The notes: generated from the letters alone by a model not told the origin. Positions 25,205-34,341 are shown, numbered from the stretch's first letter. The stretch: DNA of 64,000 bases from Intestinibacter bartlettii (GCA_025148965.1 CP102273.1:1178001-1242000), one strand, 5' to 3'. Translations and numbers: made by a program.

Positions 25205-26332
25205 ATGAAAAAAGCTTTAGTAGCATTGGGAATAGGTGCAGTAGCAGTTTCTTTAAATATGGACAAAGCTTATGCTGATTCTACTGTAACAGTTAATGTA
25301 AGTGCATTAAATGTAAGAAGTGGACCTGGCACAGATTATTCTAAAATAGGAACAGTTTATAAAGGAAGTTCATTAACAGTACTAGAAACTAACGATATGT
25401 GGTATCATGTAAAACTAAATAATGGTTTAAAAGGATGGGTGTATTCTAGATATGTAAAGAAAGAATATTCATCAAATACAACATATAATACAGGCTCAAT
25501 TAATATAAGTGCTGTAAATGTAAGAAGTGGTCCTGGTAATGGATATAGTATAAAAAAAGTGGCATCCTATGGAACAAAAGTAAAACTACTAAATAAATCT
25601 GGTGGATGGTATAATGTAGAACTTCCAAGTGGAACTAATGGTTGGATTTATAAAAAATATATAAACACATCAGGACATACAGAGGATGACGACAACAAAT
25701 CAGATGGATTTAATTCATGTAATGGAAAGGTAACATGCAAATCTAATTTAAATGTAAGAAGTGGACCTTCTACAAGTTATAGTATAAAAGCTAAACTTAC
25801 TCATGGACAAGTTATTAAATTAACAGATAAATCAAATGGATGGTATAAAGTTAGTTTGACAAATGGAACAACTGGTTGGGTAAAAGACGATTATATAAAA
25901 ATAACTACAGAAAGTGTTACAGACAATTCACAAAATAGTAATAACAATTCAACAAGTTATAGATCAGCTGTTGTAAACTTAGCATACTCATTACTTGGTA
26001 AGCCTTATGCTTGGGGAGGTAATGGACCAAATTATTTTGACTGTTCAGGATTTACAAGTTATGTATATAAACATGCTGAAGGGAAGACAATCCCAAGGGT
26101 ATCTTCCTTACAAGCTAAATATGGAACTTTCGTTTCAAGAGGCAATTACTTGCCAGGAGATTTATTATATTTTGCGACTGTTAAAAAAGGTGTTCCAAGT
26201 CATGTTGGAATTTATGTAGGAAATAATACATTTATACATGCAAGTGGAAGTGCTTCAAATCCTGATAAAGTTAAATTATCAACATTAAGTGGATATTATT
26301 TAAATGCATTACTTGGAGCAAGAAGATTTTAA
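25205..26332 (+). CDS. Secreted SH3-domain NlpC/P60 endopeptidase
   Basis: A peptidoglycan hydrolase. The 375-residue protein has a signal peptide (to about residue 24, AYADS), three bacterial SH3 domains (about 28-85, 98-155 and 178-236; each with LNVRSGP or VNVRSGP and GWV/GWI), a short Asn/Ser linker, and an NlpC/P60 domain from about 252. The catalytic Cys280 lies in YFDCSGF, His333 in PSHVGIYV and a third polar residue is His345 in FIHASG. It should cut the stem peptide of the wall after export. The GGGGGA site precedes ATG 25205. Confidence 0.95.
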   Translation: MKKALVALGIGAVAVSLNMDKAYADSTVTVNVSALNVRSGPGTDYSKIGTVYKGSSLTVLETNDMWYHVKLNNGLKGWVYSRYVKKEYSSNTTYNTGSINISAVNVRSGPGNGYSIKKVASYGTKVKLLNKSGGWYNVELPSGTNGWIYKKYINTSGHTEDDDNKSDGFNSCNGKVTCKSNLNVRSGPSTSYSIKAKLTHGQVIKLTDKSNGWYKVSLTNGTTGWVKDDYIKITTESVTDNSQNSNNNSTSYRSAVVNLAYSLLGKPYAWGGNGPNYFDCSGFTSYVYKHAEGKTIPRVSSLQAKYGTFVSRGNYLPGDLLYFATVKKGVPSHVGIYVGNNTFIHASGSASNPDKVKLSTLSGYYLNALLGARRF

Positions 26333-26354
26333 TTAAATAAATATACATAAAAGC

Positions 26355-26399
26355 AAGCCCCCTTAAATATAATTGTATAAATAATATTTAAGGGGGCTT
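26355..26399 (+). promoter_or_regulatory. 16-bp hairpin that includes the ribosome site of the SPOR gene
   Basis: The arms 26355-26370 and 26384-26399 are perfect complements (AAGCCCCCTTAAATAT and its partner). The right arm holds AGGGGG, the only ribosome-site candidate for ATG 26405. There is no T-tract after it. It may terminate the NlpC/P60 transcript weakly and also block translation of the next gene. Confidence 0.65.
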
Positions 26400-26404
26400 A
26401 ACTA

Positions 26405-27346
26405 ATGAGTAATAAAAAGATATACAAAGGCTTAAATAAAAGACGTAAATTTCATTTTAGAAAATTTATAACTATCTTGCTTTGTATTATTTTAATAGTT
26501 GGATACACTTATAAGAAGATAAAATTGGACGAGGTATTTAAAAATGTAAATATATCTAACAGTTTGTATTCTGTAGTAGATAAGTTATATTTTTGGAAAA
26601 ATCCTGGGGTTGAAATGTTTAATTTATCATCAAAGGACATCAAAAAATCGGACAACACATCAAATAAAACACAAGAAAAATCAGACAATAAATCTCAAAG
26701 TAATTCACAAGCTAATACAGAAGTAGCTGTAGTTGAAGGAATAAATGTTTATTTAATACAAGTAGGGTCATTTGATAATGACCAAAAAATAAAAGATGTA
26801 AAATCAAAATTAGAAGAAAATAAGATACCAAATTCTACAGTAGAAATAGATAAAGTTAATAAGTTACAAGCATATGTATCGTTTAAAGAAAGTGATATAA
26901 GAAATAAGCTTGAAAGTACAAAGCAGATATTTAATGATGCTTTTTTGACTAAATTGGAAATTCCAGTTCTTTCTCTAGAATATACTGATGAATATTCTTA
27001 TATAAAAAGTATTTCCGACAATTTAAACTCTTTATTGAAAAGTTATGAAAAAGAATCGACTTATATAAATGAAAATAGAGATAATTTAGATAGCACAAAA
27101 TATAAAGCAATACTAAGTGAAAGAGAAGATATTATAGATAAATTAGAAAATGAAGTAAATAAAATTGATTATAATGAGTTAGAATACTTTAAAACAAATT
27201 TATTGTCTTATACTTCACAAATAAGAAATAATATTTCTAACTATGGAGATACAATTGACACATCAAATGAGTACAAATATGAAAGTTTATTAATATCTTC
27301 AATACAAGAGTATTATGAATTTATAAATAAAATTAAAACTGCTTAA
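26405..27346 (+). CDS. Membrane-anchored SPOR-domain protein
   Basis: A 313-residue protein with a basic N-terminus, one membrane helix (about residues 22-38), a Ser/Asn/Lys-rich linker (about 80-105), a SPOR-like domain (about 113-190, VYLIQVGSFDNDQKIKDVKSKL and YVSFKES) and a long helical C-terminus that looks coiled-coil (about 205-310). SPOR domains bind denuded glycan at division sites, so a role in division or spore formation is likely. Placement after a wall hydrolase gene fits this. Translation may be limited by the hairpin over its ribosome site. Confidence 0.75.
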   Translation: MSNKKIYKGLNKRRKFHFRKFITILLCIILIVGYTYKKIKLDEVFKNVNISNSLYSVVDKLYFWKNPGVEMFNLSSKDIKKSDNTSNKTQEKSDNKSQSNSQANTEVAVVEGINVYLIQVGSFDNDQKIKDVKSKLEENKIPNSTVEIDKVNKLQAYVSFKESDIRNKLESTKQIFNDAFLTKLEIPVLSLEYTDEYSYIKSISDNLNSLLKSYEKESTYINENRDNLDSTKYKAILSEREDIIDKLENEVNKIDYNELEYFKTNLLSYTSQIRNNISNYGDTIDTSNEYKYESLLISSIQEYYEFINKIKTA

Positions 27347-27371
27347 AAGGTTGATTTTTTCAACCTTTTTT
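27345..27371 (+). terminator. Terminator after the SPOR gene
   Basis: AAAAGGTTGA/TCAACCTTTT is followed by a T-run. Confidence 0.85.
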
Positions 27372-27489
27372 GATTTTTTATATAACTAAAATATAAATTG
27401 AAATTTAAATTATTATATAAAAAAAATATTATTTATGAGACACATCTTTTATATATTGGTTAAAAATTACTAATAATTGGGATAAATAA

Positions 27490-27530
27490 TTAACAATTGT
27501 TAAATTTTTCAAATAAATATAGTATACTAT
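27490..27530 (+). promoter_or_regulatory. Probable rnf promoter region with a 14-bp palindrome
   Basis: TTAACAATTGTTAA (27490-27503) is a perfect palindrome just upstream of and partly overlapping the likely -35 region; a TATACT -10 candidate lies near 27524. The half-site TTGTTAA is shared with the redox regulator Rex, but the arrangement (halves abutting in reverse order) is not the usual Rex operator. Confidence 0.45.
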
Positions 27531-27580
27531 ATGTATGAAAAGAATAAATACAATATAAAAAGGCAGGGGGTAAATAAAAA

Positions 27581-28939
27581 ATGAGACTCTTAACATTTAA
27601 AGGAGGAATACATCCTCCATACAACAAAGAGTATACAAACAAAGTAGCTCTAGCGAAAGCCGAAGCTCCAAAGATCGTTTATATTCCTCTTCAACAACAT
27701 ATAGGTGCTCCAGCAAAACCTATAGTGGAAAAGGGTGATGAGGTCAAAAAAGGGCAAATTATAGGTCAAGCAGGCGGTTTTGTATCAGCCAATGTGCATT
27801 CATCTGTTTCAGGTAAAGTTATTGATATAAAAATGCATGAAGTTCCAGGTGGAATGGGACAATGTATTGTAATCGAAAATGACTTTAAAGAAGAGCTAGA
27901 TGAAAGCGTTAAACCACATGGTGAATTAGAAAGTCTAGACCCAAAAGAAATCATAAAAATCATACAAGATGCAGGAATTGTTGGTATGGGTGGTGCAACA
28001 TTCCCAACACATGTAAAATTGTCTCCACCACCAGATTCAAACATAGATGTAATAATACTTAATGGTGCTGAATGTGAACCATATTTAACTGCCGACCACA
28101 GATTAATGGTTGAGATGCCAGATGATGTAGTATTTGGTATAAGAGCAGTAATGAGAGCATTAGATGTTCACAAAGGATATATTGGTATAGAAGTAAATAA
28201 ACCAGATGCAATAGAAGCTGTTACTAAGGCAGCGGAACCATATCCAGAAGTCGAAGTTGTTGGCCTTGAAATAAAATATCCACAAGGTGCAGAAAAACAA
28301 CTTATATACGCATGTACAGGTGGAAGAGAAGTTCCATCAGGAGCATTACCAGCAGCTGCAGGTGCTGTAGTTACAAATGTTGGTACAGCGGCTCAAATAG
28401 CAAAATCAATAAAAACAGGTTTACCTTTAATAGAAAGAATAACTACTATTACAGGAGATGCAATAAAAGATCCTAAAAACTTAATAACTAAAGTTGGAAC
28501 ACCAATTTGTGAAATAATAGATCAATGTGGTGGATTCAAAGAAGGCGTAAACGTAGGAAAAGTTATATTAGGTGGACCTATGATGGGTAATACTCAATAT
28601 ACTACTCAAGCAGCAAGTACAAAAGGTACTTCAGGTATATTGTGTTTATCAGAAGAAAAAGCTAGAATTCCTGAACCTACAGCTTGTTTAAGATGTGGTA
28701 GATGTACAGAAGTCTGTCCAGCATTTTTACAACCTTTATACATAAGTGCAAACTCTCTTAAAGGTGATTTTGATAGAGCAGAAGAACATAGAGCACTTGA
28801 TTGTATAGAATGTGGTTCTTGTTCATTTATATGTCCAGCTAGAAGACCTTTAGTAGAATCTATAAGAAATGCTAAACGTCAAATACAAGCAAAACGTAGA
28901 AAAGCACAAGCAGAAGCAAAAGCAAAAGCAGCAAAATAA
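27581..28939 (+). CDS. rnfC: Rnf complex subunit C (electron transport, NADH-binding)
   Basis: RnfC carries FMN/NADH-binding features and two [4Fe-4S] centres in the Rnf ferredoxin:NAD+ oxidoreductase, a membrane ion pump. In 452 residues the N-terminal part is the RnfC barrel-like region (GGIHPPYNK), the middle has GGATFPTHVKL and NGAECEPYLTADHRLM, and the end has CLRCGRCTEVCP and CIECGSCSFICP clusters. GCAGGGGG precedes ATG 27581. It heads the six-gene operon rnfCDGEAB, the usual clostridial order, and the pump supports energy conservation in anaerobes. Confidence 0.97.
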   Translation: MRLLTFKGGIHPPYNKEYTNKVALAKAEAPKIVYIPLQQHIGAPAKPIVEKGDEVKKGQIIGQAGGFVSANVHSSVSGKVIDIKMHEVPGGMGQCIVIENDFKEELDESVKPHGELESLDPKEIIKIIQDAGIVGMGGATFPTHVKLSPPPDSNIDVIILNGAECEPYLTADHRLMVEMPDDVVFGIRAVMRALDVHKGYIGIEVNKPDAIEAVTKAAEPYPEVEVVGLEIKYPQGAEKQLIYACTGGREVPSGALPAAAGAVVTNVGTAAQIAKSIKTGLPLIERITTITGDAIKDPKNLITKVGTPICEIIDQCGGFKEGVNVGKVILGGPMMGNTQYTTQAASTKGTSGILCLSEEKARIPEPTACLRCGRCTEVCPAFLQPLYISANSLKGDFDRAEEHRALDCIECGSCSFICPARRPLVESIRNAKRQIQAKRRKAQAEAKAKAAK

Positions 28940-28958
28940 ATTTCGGGGGGAAATAAAC

Positions 28959-29939
28959 ATGGAAAATAAGTTTATAGTGTCATCATCACCTCACATTAGA
29001 AGTAATGAAGATACTTCTTATATAATGAAACAAGTCGTATTCGCGCTTTTACCAGCAGCAATCGCAGGTTTATATTATTTTAGACTAAGCGCATTATATG
29101 TTATGTTTTTCTGTATATTAGGAACAGTTGGTTCTGAATATATATGGGAAAAAATAACTAAACAAAAAAGTACTATTGGAGATTTCTCTGCAGTAGTTAC
29201 AGGTTTATTATTAGCATTTAACGTTCCAGCTTCACTTCCATGGTGGATGTGTTTAATAGGTGGTGTATTTGCAATCGTAGTTGTAAAAATGATGTTTGGT
29301 GGAATTGGTAACAACTTTGTTAACCCAGCTTTAGCAGCTAGAGCATTCTTACTTGCATCATTCCCAGTTCCAATGACTAAATGGACTGAAACAGGGGTTA
29401 ACTGGGTAGCTGGTTCAGCAGCAGATGCTGTTACAACAGCAACTCCACTTAGTTTCTTAAAATCAGGAGCAGCAGGACTTCAAGGTTTAACTGATAATGG
29501 AATATCAATGATGGATTTATTAGTAGGTAATGTAGGTGGATGTGTTGGTGAAACATGTGCAGTATTATTATTACTAGGTGGCGTTTACTTAATATACAAA
29601 GGAATTATAAGTTATATTATGCCATTATGTTACTTAGCAACAATATTTATATTAACTTTCTTATTAGGTGGATTTAATATTCAATTTGCTGTAAGTGAAA
29701 TATTAGCAGGTGGTGTTATGTTAGGTGGTTTCTTCATGTTAACTGACTATACAACATCTCCAATGACTAAAAAAGGTCAAATTATATATGCAGTACTTGC
29801 AGGTATAATTTGTTCAGTAATTAGATTATATGGTGGATATCCAGAAGGATGTTCATATTCAATATTATTAGCTAACGTTATGACTCCGCTTATAGACAAG
29901 TACGTTAACAACAGAGTATTTGGGGAGGTGGCTAAATAA
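28959..29939 (+). CDS. rnfD: Rnf complex subunit D
   Basis: A membrane subunit of the Rnf pump that carries covalently bound FMN. The 326-residue protein has about nine or ten membrane helices, with GNNFVNPALAARAFLLASFP and the conserved Thr of DAVTTATPL where FMN is attached in this family. ATG 28959 follows CGGGGGG at a good distance; upstream in-frame starts overlap the rnfC end and make a lysine-rich false extension. The stop overlaps the rnfG start by one base (TAATG). Confidence 0.97.
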   Translation: MENKFIVSSSPHIRSNEDTSYIMKQVVFALLPAAIAGLYYFRLSALYVMFFCILGTVGSEYIWEKITKQKSTIGDFSAVVTGLLLAFNVPASLPWWMCLIGGVFAIVVVKMMFGGIGNNFVNPALAARAFLLASFPVPMTKWTETGVNWVAGSAADAVTTATPLSFLKSGAAGLQGLTDNGISMMDLLVGNVGGCVGETCAVLLLLGGVYLIYKGIISYIMPLCYLATIFILTFLLGGFNIQFAVSEILAGGVMLGGFFMLTDYTTSPMTKKGQIIYAVLAGIICSVIRLYGGYPEGCSYSILLANVMTPLIDKYVNNRVFGEVAK

Positions 29940-30514
29940 TGGGCAAAGATATGTTTAAACTAGGATTAAACTTATTAATAATAAGTGCAGTAGCTGCTTT
30001 ATTACTAGCATTAACTAATAGTGTAACAGCAAGTACTATAGCTCAAAGAAATGAGCAAGCAAATGCAGAAGCTAGAAAATTAGTTTTAGAATCTGCTCAA
30101 GATTTTGAACAAGTAAAAGATGTAAAAACTGATAACTCAAAAGGGGTTGAAGTTTCAGAAATATATGAAGCAAAAGACGCATCAGGAAATACAGTTGGAT
30201 ATACTCTAAAAGTTTTACCATCTGGTTATGGTGGAACAATTGAATTAATGGTAGGTATAGATTCTGCTAAAGGTCAAGTATCAGGAATAAATGTTGTTAG
30301 CAACTCAGAAACAGCAGGTCTTGGTGCTAAAGCAACTAATCCAGAATTTAGTGATCAATATAAAGGAAAACCACTTGAAGAGCTTTCAGTTCTTAAAAAT
30401 GGAACTCCTGGTGACACAGAAATCAAAGCAATATCTGGAGCTACTATAACTTCTACAGCAGTAACTAACGGTGTAGATGCAGCAATCGAAGTTTACAATA
30501 ACTCTTTAAAATAA
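29939..30514 (+). CDS. rnfG: Rnf complex subunit G (FMN-binding)
   Basis: This subunit has one N-terminal membrane helix (about residues 6-28) and an outside FMN-binding domain in which the Thr of the SGATITST motif (near residue 168) holds FMN by a phosphoester bond. The 191-residue length is normal. Its start is coupled to the rnfD stop (TAATG) with GGGGAGGTGG just upstream. It passes electrons between RnfD and the ion-pumping core. Confidence 0.96.
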   Translation: MGKDMFKLGLNLLIISAVAALLLALTNSVTASTIAQRNEQANAEARKLVLESAQDFEQVKDVKTDNSKGVEVSEIYEAKDASGNTVGYTLKVLPSGYGGTIELMVGIDSAKGQVSGINVVSNSETAGLGAKATNPEFSDQYKGKPLEELSVLKNGTPGDTEIKAISGATITSTAVTNGVDAAIEVYNNSLK

Positions 30515-30533
30515 TCGATAGGGGGATTTTGAG

Positions 30534-31127
30534 ATGAATCTAGGAAAAGTTTTTAAAAACGGTATTATCGATGAGAATCCAACCTTTGTACAAGTAATAG
30601 GGATGTGTCCTACTTTAGCTGTTACAAGTGCAGCAATAAATGGTCTAGGAATGGGTCTATCAACAACAGTAGTTTTAGCTTGTTCAAACGTAGCTATATC
30701 ACTACTTAGAAAAGTAATACCAGATAAAATAAGAATACCAGCGTTCGTAGTTGTTATAGCTACTTTCGTTACAATAGTACAAATGCTTTTAAAAGCATAT
30801 ATACCATCACTTGATAAAGCACTTGGATTATATATACCATTAATAGTTGTTAACTGTATAATACTTGCTCGTGCTGAAAGTTTCGCATCTAAAAATGGAG
30901 CAGTTGCTTCAGCAGTAGATGGTTTAGGAATGGGTCTTGGATTTACTTTAGCACTTACAATATTAGGTGCAGTTAGAGAAATACTAGGAGCAGGTGCAAT
31001 ATTTGGAGTAAGTTTATTTGGAGCTTCTTATCAACCAGCTTTATTATTCATATTACCTCCAGGAGCATTCTTAACATTAGGAATCCTTATGGCAATATTT
31101 AATAAAGTTACAAAGAAAAGTGCTTAA
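30534..31127 (+). CDS. rnfE: Rnf complex subunit E
   Basis: An integral membrane subunit of the Rnf pump, 197 residues with six hydrophobic helices and the family segment NPTFVQVIGMCPTLAVTSAAINGLGMG near the N-terminus. It forms an inverted pair with RnfA and contributes to an intramembrane iron-sulfur site through its conserved Cys. GGGGG precedes ATG 30534. Confidence 0.97.
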   Translation: MNLGKVFKNGIIDENPTFVQVIGMCPTLAVTSAAINGLGMGLSTTVVLACSNVAISLLRKVIPDKIRIPAFVVVIATFVTIVQMLLKAYIPSLDKALGLYIPLIVVNCIILARAESFASKNGAVASAVDGLGMGLGFTLALTILGAVREILGAGAIFGVSLFGASYQPALLFILPPGAFLTLGILMAIFNKVTKKSA

Positions 31128-31146
31128 TTTTTAGGAGGGAAATATT

Positions 31147-31722
31147 ATGAATTATATTCTTTTATTACTAAGCATTGTCCTTGTTAACAACGTTATAACA
31201 TCACAATTCTTAGGTATATGTCCTTTCTTAGGTGTTTCTAAGAAAGTAGATACAGCAGCAGGTATGGGAGCTGCGGTTACATTCGTTTTAGCCCTAGCTT
31301 CTTTAATAACATATTTTATTCAAATGATATTAGTTAAAACAGGAACTGAATACTTACAAACTATAGCATTTATACTTGTTATAGCTTCAATAGTTCAGTT
31401 CGTTGAAATGGCACTTAAAAAAATGAGTCCATCTTTATATCAAGCATTAGGTGTTTACTTACCTCTTATAACTACAAACTGTGCAGTTTTAGGTATAGCA
31501 CTTGTTAATGTTCAAAATGATTACAACATATTACAAACATTAATAAATGGTGTTGGTGCAGGTTTAGGTTTCACATTAGCAATAGTTTTATTTGCTGGAA
31601 TCAGAGAAAGATTAGAACTTGCAGATATTCCAGAAGCATTTAAAGGCTTTCCTATAACATTAATATCTGCAGCATTAATGTCAATAGCTTTCTTAGGATT
31701 CACAGGATTAATAAAATTATAA
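31147..31722 (+). CDS. rnfA: Rnf complex subunit A
   Basis: An integral membrane subunit of 191 residues with six helices, recognisable by NNVITSQFLGICPFLGVSKKVD near the start and TTNCAVLGIALVN in the middle. The Cys residues in GICPFLG and TTNCAVLG are the conserved cluster ligands of this family. AGGAGGG stands upstream of ATG 31147. It pairs with RnfE at the core of the pump. Confidence 0.97.
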   Translation: MNYILLLLSIVLVNNVITSQFLGICPFLGVSKKVDTAAGMGAAVTFVLALASLITYFIQMILVKTGTEYLQTIAFILVIASIVQFVEMALKKMSPSLYQALGVYLPLITTNCAVLGIALVNVQNDYNILQTLINGVGAGLGFTLAIVLFAGIRERLELADIPEAFKGFPITLISAALMSIAFLGFTGLIKL

Positions 31723-31741
31723 AAACAGGGGGTGAAGTATT

Positions 31742-32743
31742 ATGGAAATATTAAAAGCAGTAATATTATTGGGAATCATGGGATTAATATTTGGTGCTGT
31801 CTTAGCCTTCGCTGCACAGAAATTCGCAGTTGAAGTTGATGAAAGAGAAGCCAAAATACTTGAAGTACTTCCTGGAGCAAACTGTGGTGGTTGTGGATAC
31901 CCAGGTTGTGGTGGTGTAGCAGCAGCTATAGTAAAAGGTGAAGCGCCTGTAAATGCATGTCCAGTTGGTGGGGCAGCAGTAGCCGCAAAAGTCGGAGAAA
32001 TAATGGGTGTTGCAGCTGAAACAGGAGAAAAACAAGTAGCACATGTTATGTGTAAAGGTACTTGTTCAAGTGCAGCAAATAAATATGAATACCAAGGTAT
32101 AACAGATTGTAGAGCAGCAGTTGCATTAATCGGTGGACCAAAATCATGTAGTTTTGGTTGTTTAGGTCTTGGAACTTGTGTATCTGTATGTGCATTTGGT
32201 GCATTATCAATAGTTGATGGTGTAGCAGTAGTAGACGAAGATAAATGTGTTCTTTGTGGAAAATGTATAGACACTTGCCCAAAAGGATTAATACAAAAGA
32301 AACCAGCTAAACAAGAAGTTGTTGTTGAATGTAGCTCTAAAGATAAAGGTAAAGATGTTAAAGATAAATGTTCTGCAGGATGTATAGGATGTAAAAAATG
32401 TGAAAAATCTTGTCCAGTTGGAGCTATAACAGTAGAAAACAACTTAGCTACTATAGATTATTCTAAATGTGTAGGATGTAAAGTTTGTGCAGATGTTTGT
32501 CCAAAGAAAGTTATAAAAGCAGACTTATCAGACAGACGTAAAGTATCTATAGACGAAAGTAAATGTATAGGATGTACAGCTTGTGCTAGAACTTGTCCAT
32601 TTGGTGCTATAGAAGGCGAAAAGAAACAGCCACATAAAGTTGATTTAGAAAAATGTAAAGGTTGTCATCTATGCATGAAAAAATGTAAAAAAGATGCAAT
32701 AAAATTAGTAGATTCTAAAGAAGAATCAAAATTAGCTAATTAA
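31742..32743 (+). CDS. rnfB: Rnf complex subunit B (multi-cluster ferredoxin protein)
   Basis: RnfB accepts electrons from reduced ferredoxin. The 333-residue protein has an N-terminal membrane helix, a four-cysteine Fes domain (ANCGGCGYPGCGG, then ACPVGG) and a C-terminal set of ferredoxin-type clusters. I count six four-Cys motifs: CSFGCLGLGTCVSVC, CVLCGKCIDTC, CIGCKKCEKSC, CVGCKVCADVC, CIGCTACARTC and CKGCHLCMKKC. Many RnfB proteins carry only two ferredoxin-type clusters, so this is a cluster-rich version as in some Clostridia. GGGGGTG precedes ATG 31742. It is the last gene of the operon. Confidence 0.97.
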   Translation: MEILKAVILLGIMGLIFGAVLAFAAQKFAVEVDEREAKILEVLPGANCGGCGYPGCGGVAAAIVKGEAPVNACPVGGAAVAAKVGEIMGVAAETGEKQVAHVMCKGTCSSAANKYEYQGITDCRAAVALIGGPKSCSFGCLGLGTCVSVCAFGALSIVDGVAVVDEDKCVLCGKCIDTCPKGLIQKKPAKQEVVVECSSKDKGKDVKDKCSAGCIGCKKCEKSCPVGAITVENNLATIDYSKCVGCKVCADVCPKKVIKADLSDRRKVSIDESKCIGCTACARTCPFGAIEGEKKQPHKVDLEKCKGCHLCMKKCKKDAIKLVDSKEESKLAN

Positions 32744-32770
32744 GGATATTAAAATATAAAATATGGATAG

Positions 32771-32803
32771 AATAAAGGTATAGATCTCTATACCTTTATT
32801 TAT
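32771..32803 (+). terminator. Terminator of the rnf operon
   Basis: A 13-14-bp stem AATAAAGGTATAG/CTATACCTTTATT closes the operon. The following 250 bp to 33052 are AT-rich with no gene seen and should hold the promoter of the maf-mre cluster. Confidence 0.8.
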
Positions 32804-33052
32804 TATGCAAAAAATAGAATTTAAAATGTAGCTTATATATTTATATTAAAAATATCAATATAAATATTATTACAAAAATCTTAATAAAAATAAGAAAAAT
32901 GTAATAATAAATAATATTTATTTAAAGAAAATAAAATTTTTATCAAAATATAAGATTTAAAGAAGAAAAGAGTGTACATTAAGATTGAAATTTTTATAAG
33001 ATAGTGATAAACTTAATTAGTACAAAATTAAAGAGTACAAGAAGGTGAATAA

Positions 33053-33637
33053 ATGGAAATAATTTTAGCATCAGCTTCACCAAGGAGAAAAGAAATTTTA
33101 CAAAATACAAAACTAAAATTTGAAATACAAAAAAGCGATATTGAAGAAGTAATTTTGGAAAATGAATCTCCAGAAAGTATGGTAGTTAGACTTGCATATG
33201 AAAAAGCATACGATGTAGCACAAAAAAACAAAGACAAACTAGTTATAGGTGCAGACACTATAGTCGCACTAGATAACGAAGTTTTAGGTAAGCCAAAAGA
33301 CAAAGAAGAAGCATACCAAATGATAAAAAAATTATCAAACAAAACACACAAAGTTATCACAGGAATTAGTTTAATAAATATATCTCATGGCATGGTTGTA
33401 AATGACTATGTTGTTAGTTTAGTTACATTTAAAGACTTAAGTGAAGACTCTATTAAAGATTATATAAACACAAATGAATCTTTAGACAAAGCGGGTGCAT
33501 ATGGAATACAGGGATATGGAGCTCTATTAGTTGATAATATACAAGGTGATTATTTTAATATAGTTGGACTCCCTATTTCAAAACTTAGCGATTTACTAAA
33601 GGATCACTTTGATATAAATCTATTTTATGGAGGATGA
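33053..33637 (+). CDS. maf: Maf-like nucleotide pyrophosphatase
   Basis: Maf proteins hydrolyse non-canonical or pyrimidine nucleoside triphosphates and affect septum formation when overproduced. The 194-residue protein has the ILASASPRRKEIL motif at the start, IGADTIVALDNEVLGKP near residue 65 and a GAYGIQGYGALLVDNIQGDYFNIVGLP segment near the end, all typical. It overlaps radC by 4 bp (ATGA) and opens the cluster that continues with mreBCD and min genes, an order common in Firmicutes. Confidence 0.95.
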   Translation: MEIILASASPRRKEILQNTKLKFEIQKSDIEEVILENESPESMVVRLAYEKAYDVAQKNKDKLVIGADTIVALDNEVLGKPKDKEEAYQMIKKLSNKTHKVITGISLINISHGMVVNDYVVSLVTFKDLSEDSIKDYINTNESLDKAGAYGIQGYGALLVDNIQGDYFNIVGLPISKLSDLLKDHFDINLFYGG

Positions 33638-34341
33638 TTCATCTGCAAGAAAGTTTAAACAAAGGTATCAACATAAAAGATATGTTGACTGACCAAAGAC
33701 CTCGAGAAAAGATGCTAACAAAAGGTGTAAAATCATTATCTGATGCAGAATTGTTAGCTATTATAATTAGAACTGGAACAAAAAAATACAATGCTATAGA
33801 GCTATCAACCCAAATATTTAAGGAAAAATTAATAAATATAAGGGATTTATATGATATAAGTATAGAGGAGCTATGTAGCATAGATGGAATAGGTCTTACA
33901 AAAGCTACCCAAATAAAGGCAGCTATAGAACTAGGTGTAAGAGCTTCCAGCTATAAGCCACCTAAATACAAAATTAAAGTACCTTGGGATATATATAAAT
34001 ACTATATGGAAGAATTGAGATATGCGCCAAAGGAAATATTTAAAATAGTGCTTTTAAATACAAAAAATGAAATTATTACAGATATAGATATTTCAATTGG
34101 GACATTAAACTCATCATTAGTCCATCCAAGAGAAGTTTTTAGAGAGGCAATTAGACGAAGCAGCAATAAGATTATATTAATACATAATCACCCGTCAGGA
34201 TGTCCTACACCATCTGCAGAAGATAAAGTCGTAACAAATCGACTTGTAAAATGTGGAGATATAATAGGCATTGAGGTAATTGACCATATAATAATAGGTG
34301 ATGGATTGTATTTTAGTTTTAAAGAAAATATGTTGATTTGA
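33634..34341 (+). CDS. radC: RadC-family JAB-domain protein
   Basis: The 235-residue protein has the N-terminal helix-hairpin-helix type region (DQRPREKMLTKGVKSLSDAELLAIIIRTGT, SIDGIGLTKATQIKAAIELG) and a C-terminal JAB/MPN metal domain with the ligands in IHNHPSGCPTPSAED. The cellular role of RadC is not settled. The ATG at 33634 overlaps the maf stop, but GGAGG ends right against it, so the ribosome may in fact use a non-ATG codon a few bases downstream (for example CTG 33643). It is 31 bp from mreB. Confidence 0.93.
   Translation: MIHLQESLNKGINIKDMLTDQRPREKMLTKGVKSLSDAELLAIIIRTGTKKYNAIELSTQIFKEKLINIRDLYDISIEELCSIDGIGLTKATQIKAAIELGVRASSYKPPKYKIKVPWDIYKYYMEELRYAPKEIFKIVLLNTKNEIITDIDISIGTLNSSLVHPREVFREAIRRSSNKIILIHNHPSGCPTPSAEDKVVTNRLVKCGDIIGIEVIDHIIIGDGLYFSFKENMLI

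Noticed and set aside
27490-27503. Canonical Rex operator at rnf
   Set aside because: Half-sites are present but order and spacing differ from TTGTTAA-N4-TTAACAA; kept only as an unexplained palindrome.
31717-32442. Long open frame (241 codons) antisense to rnfB
   Set aside because: It is the reverse shadow of the Cys/Gly/Ala-rich RnfB frame, has odd composition (many Pro, Thr, Ser, His) and no ribosome site.
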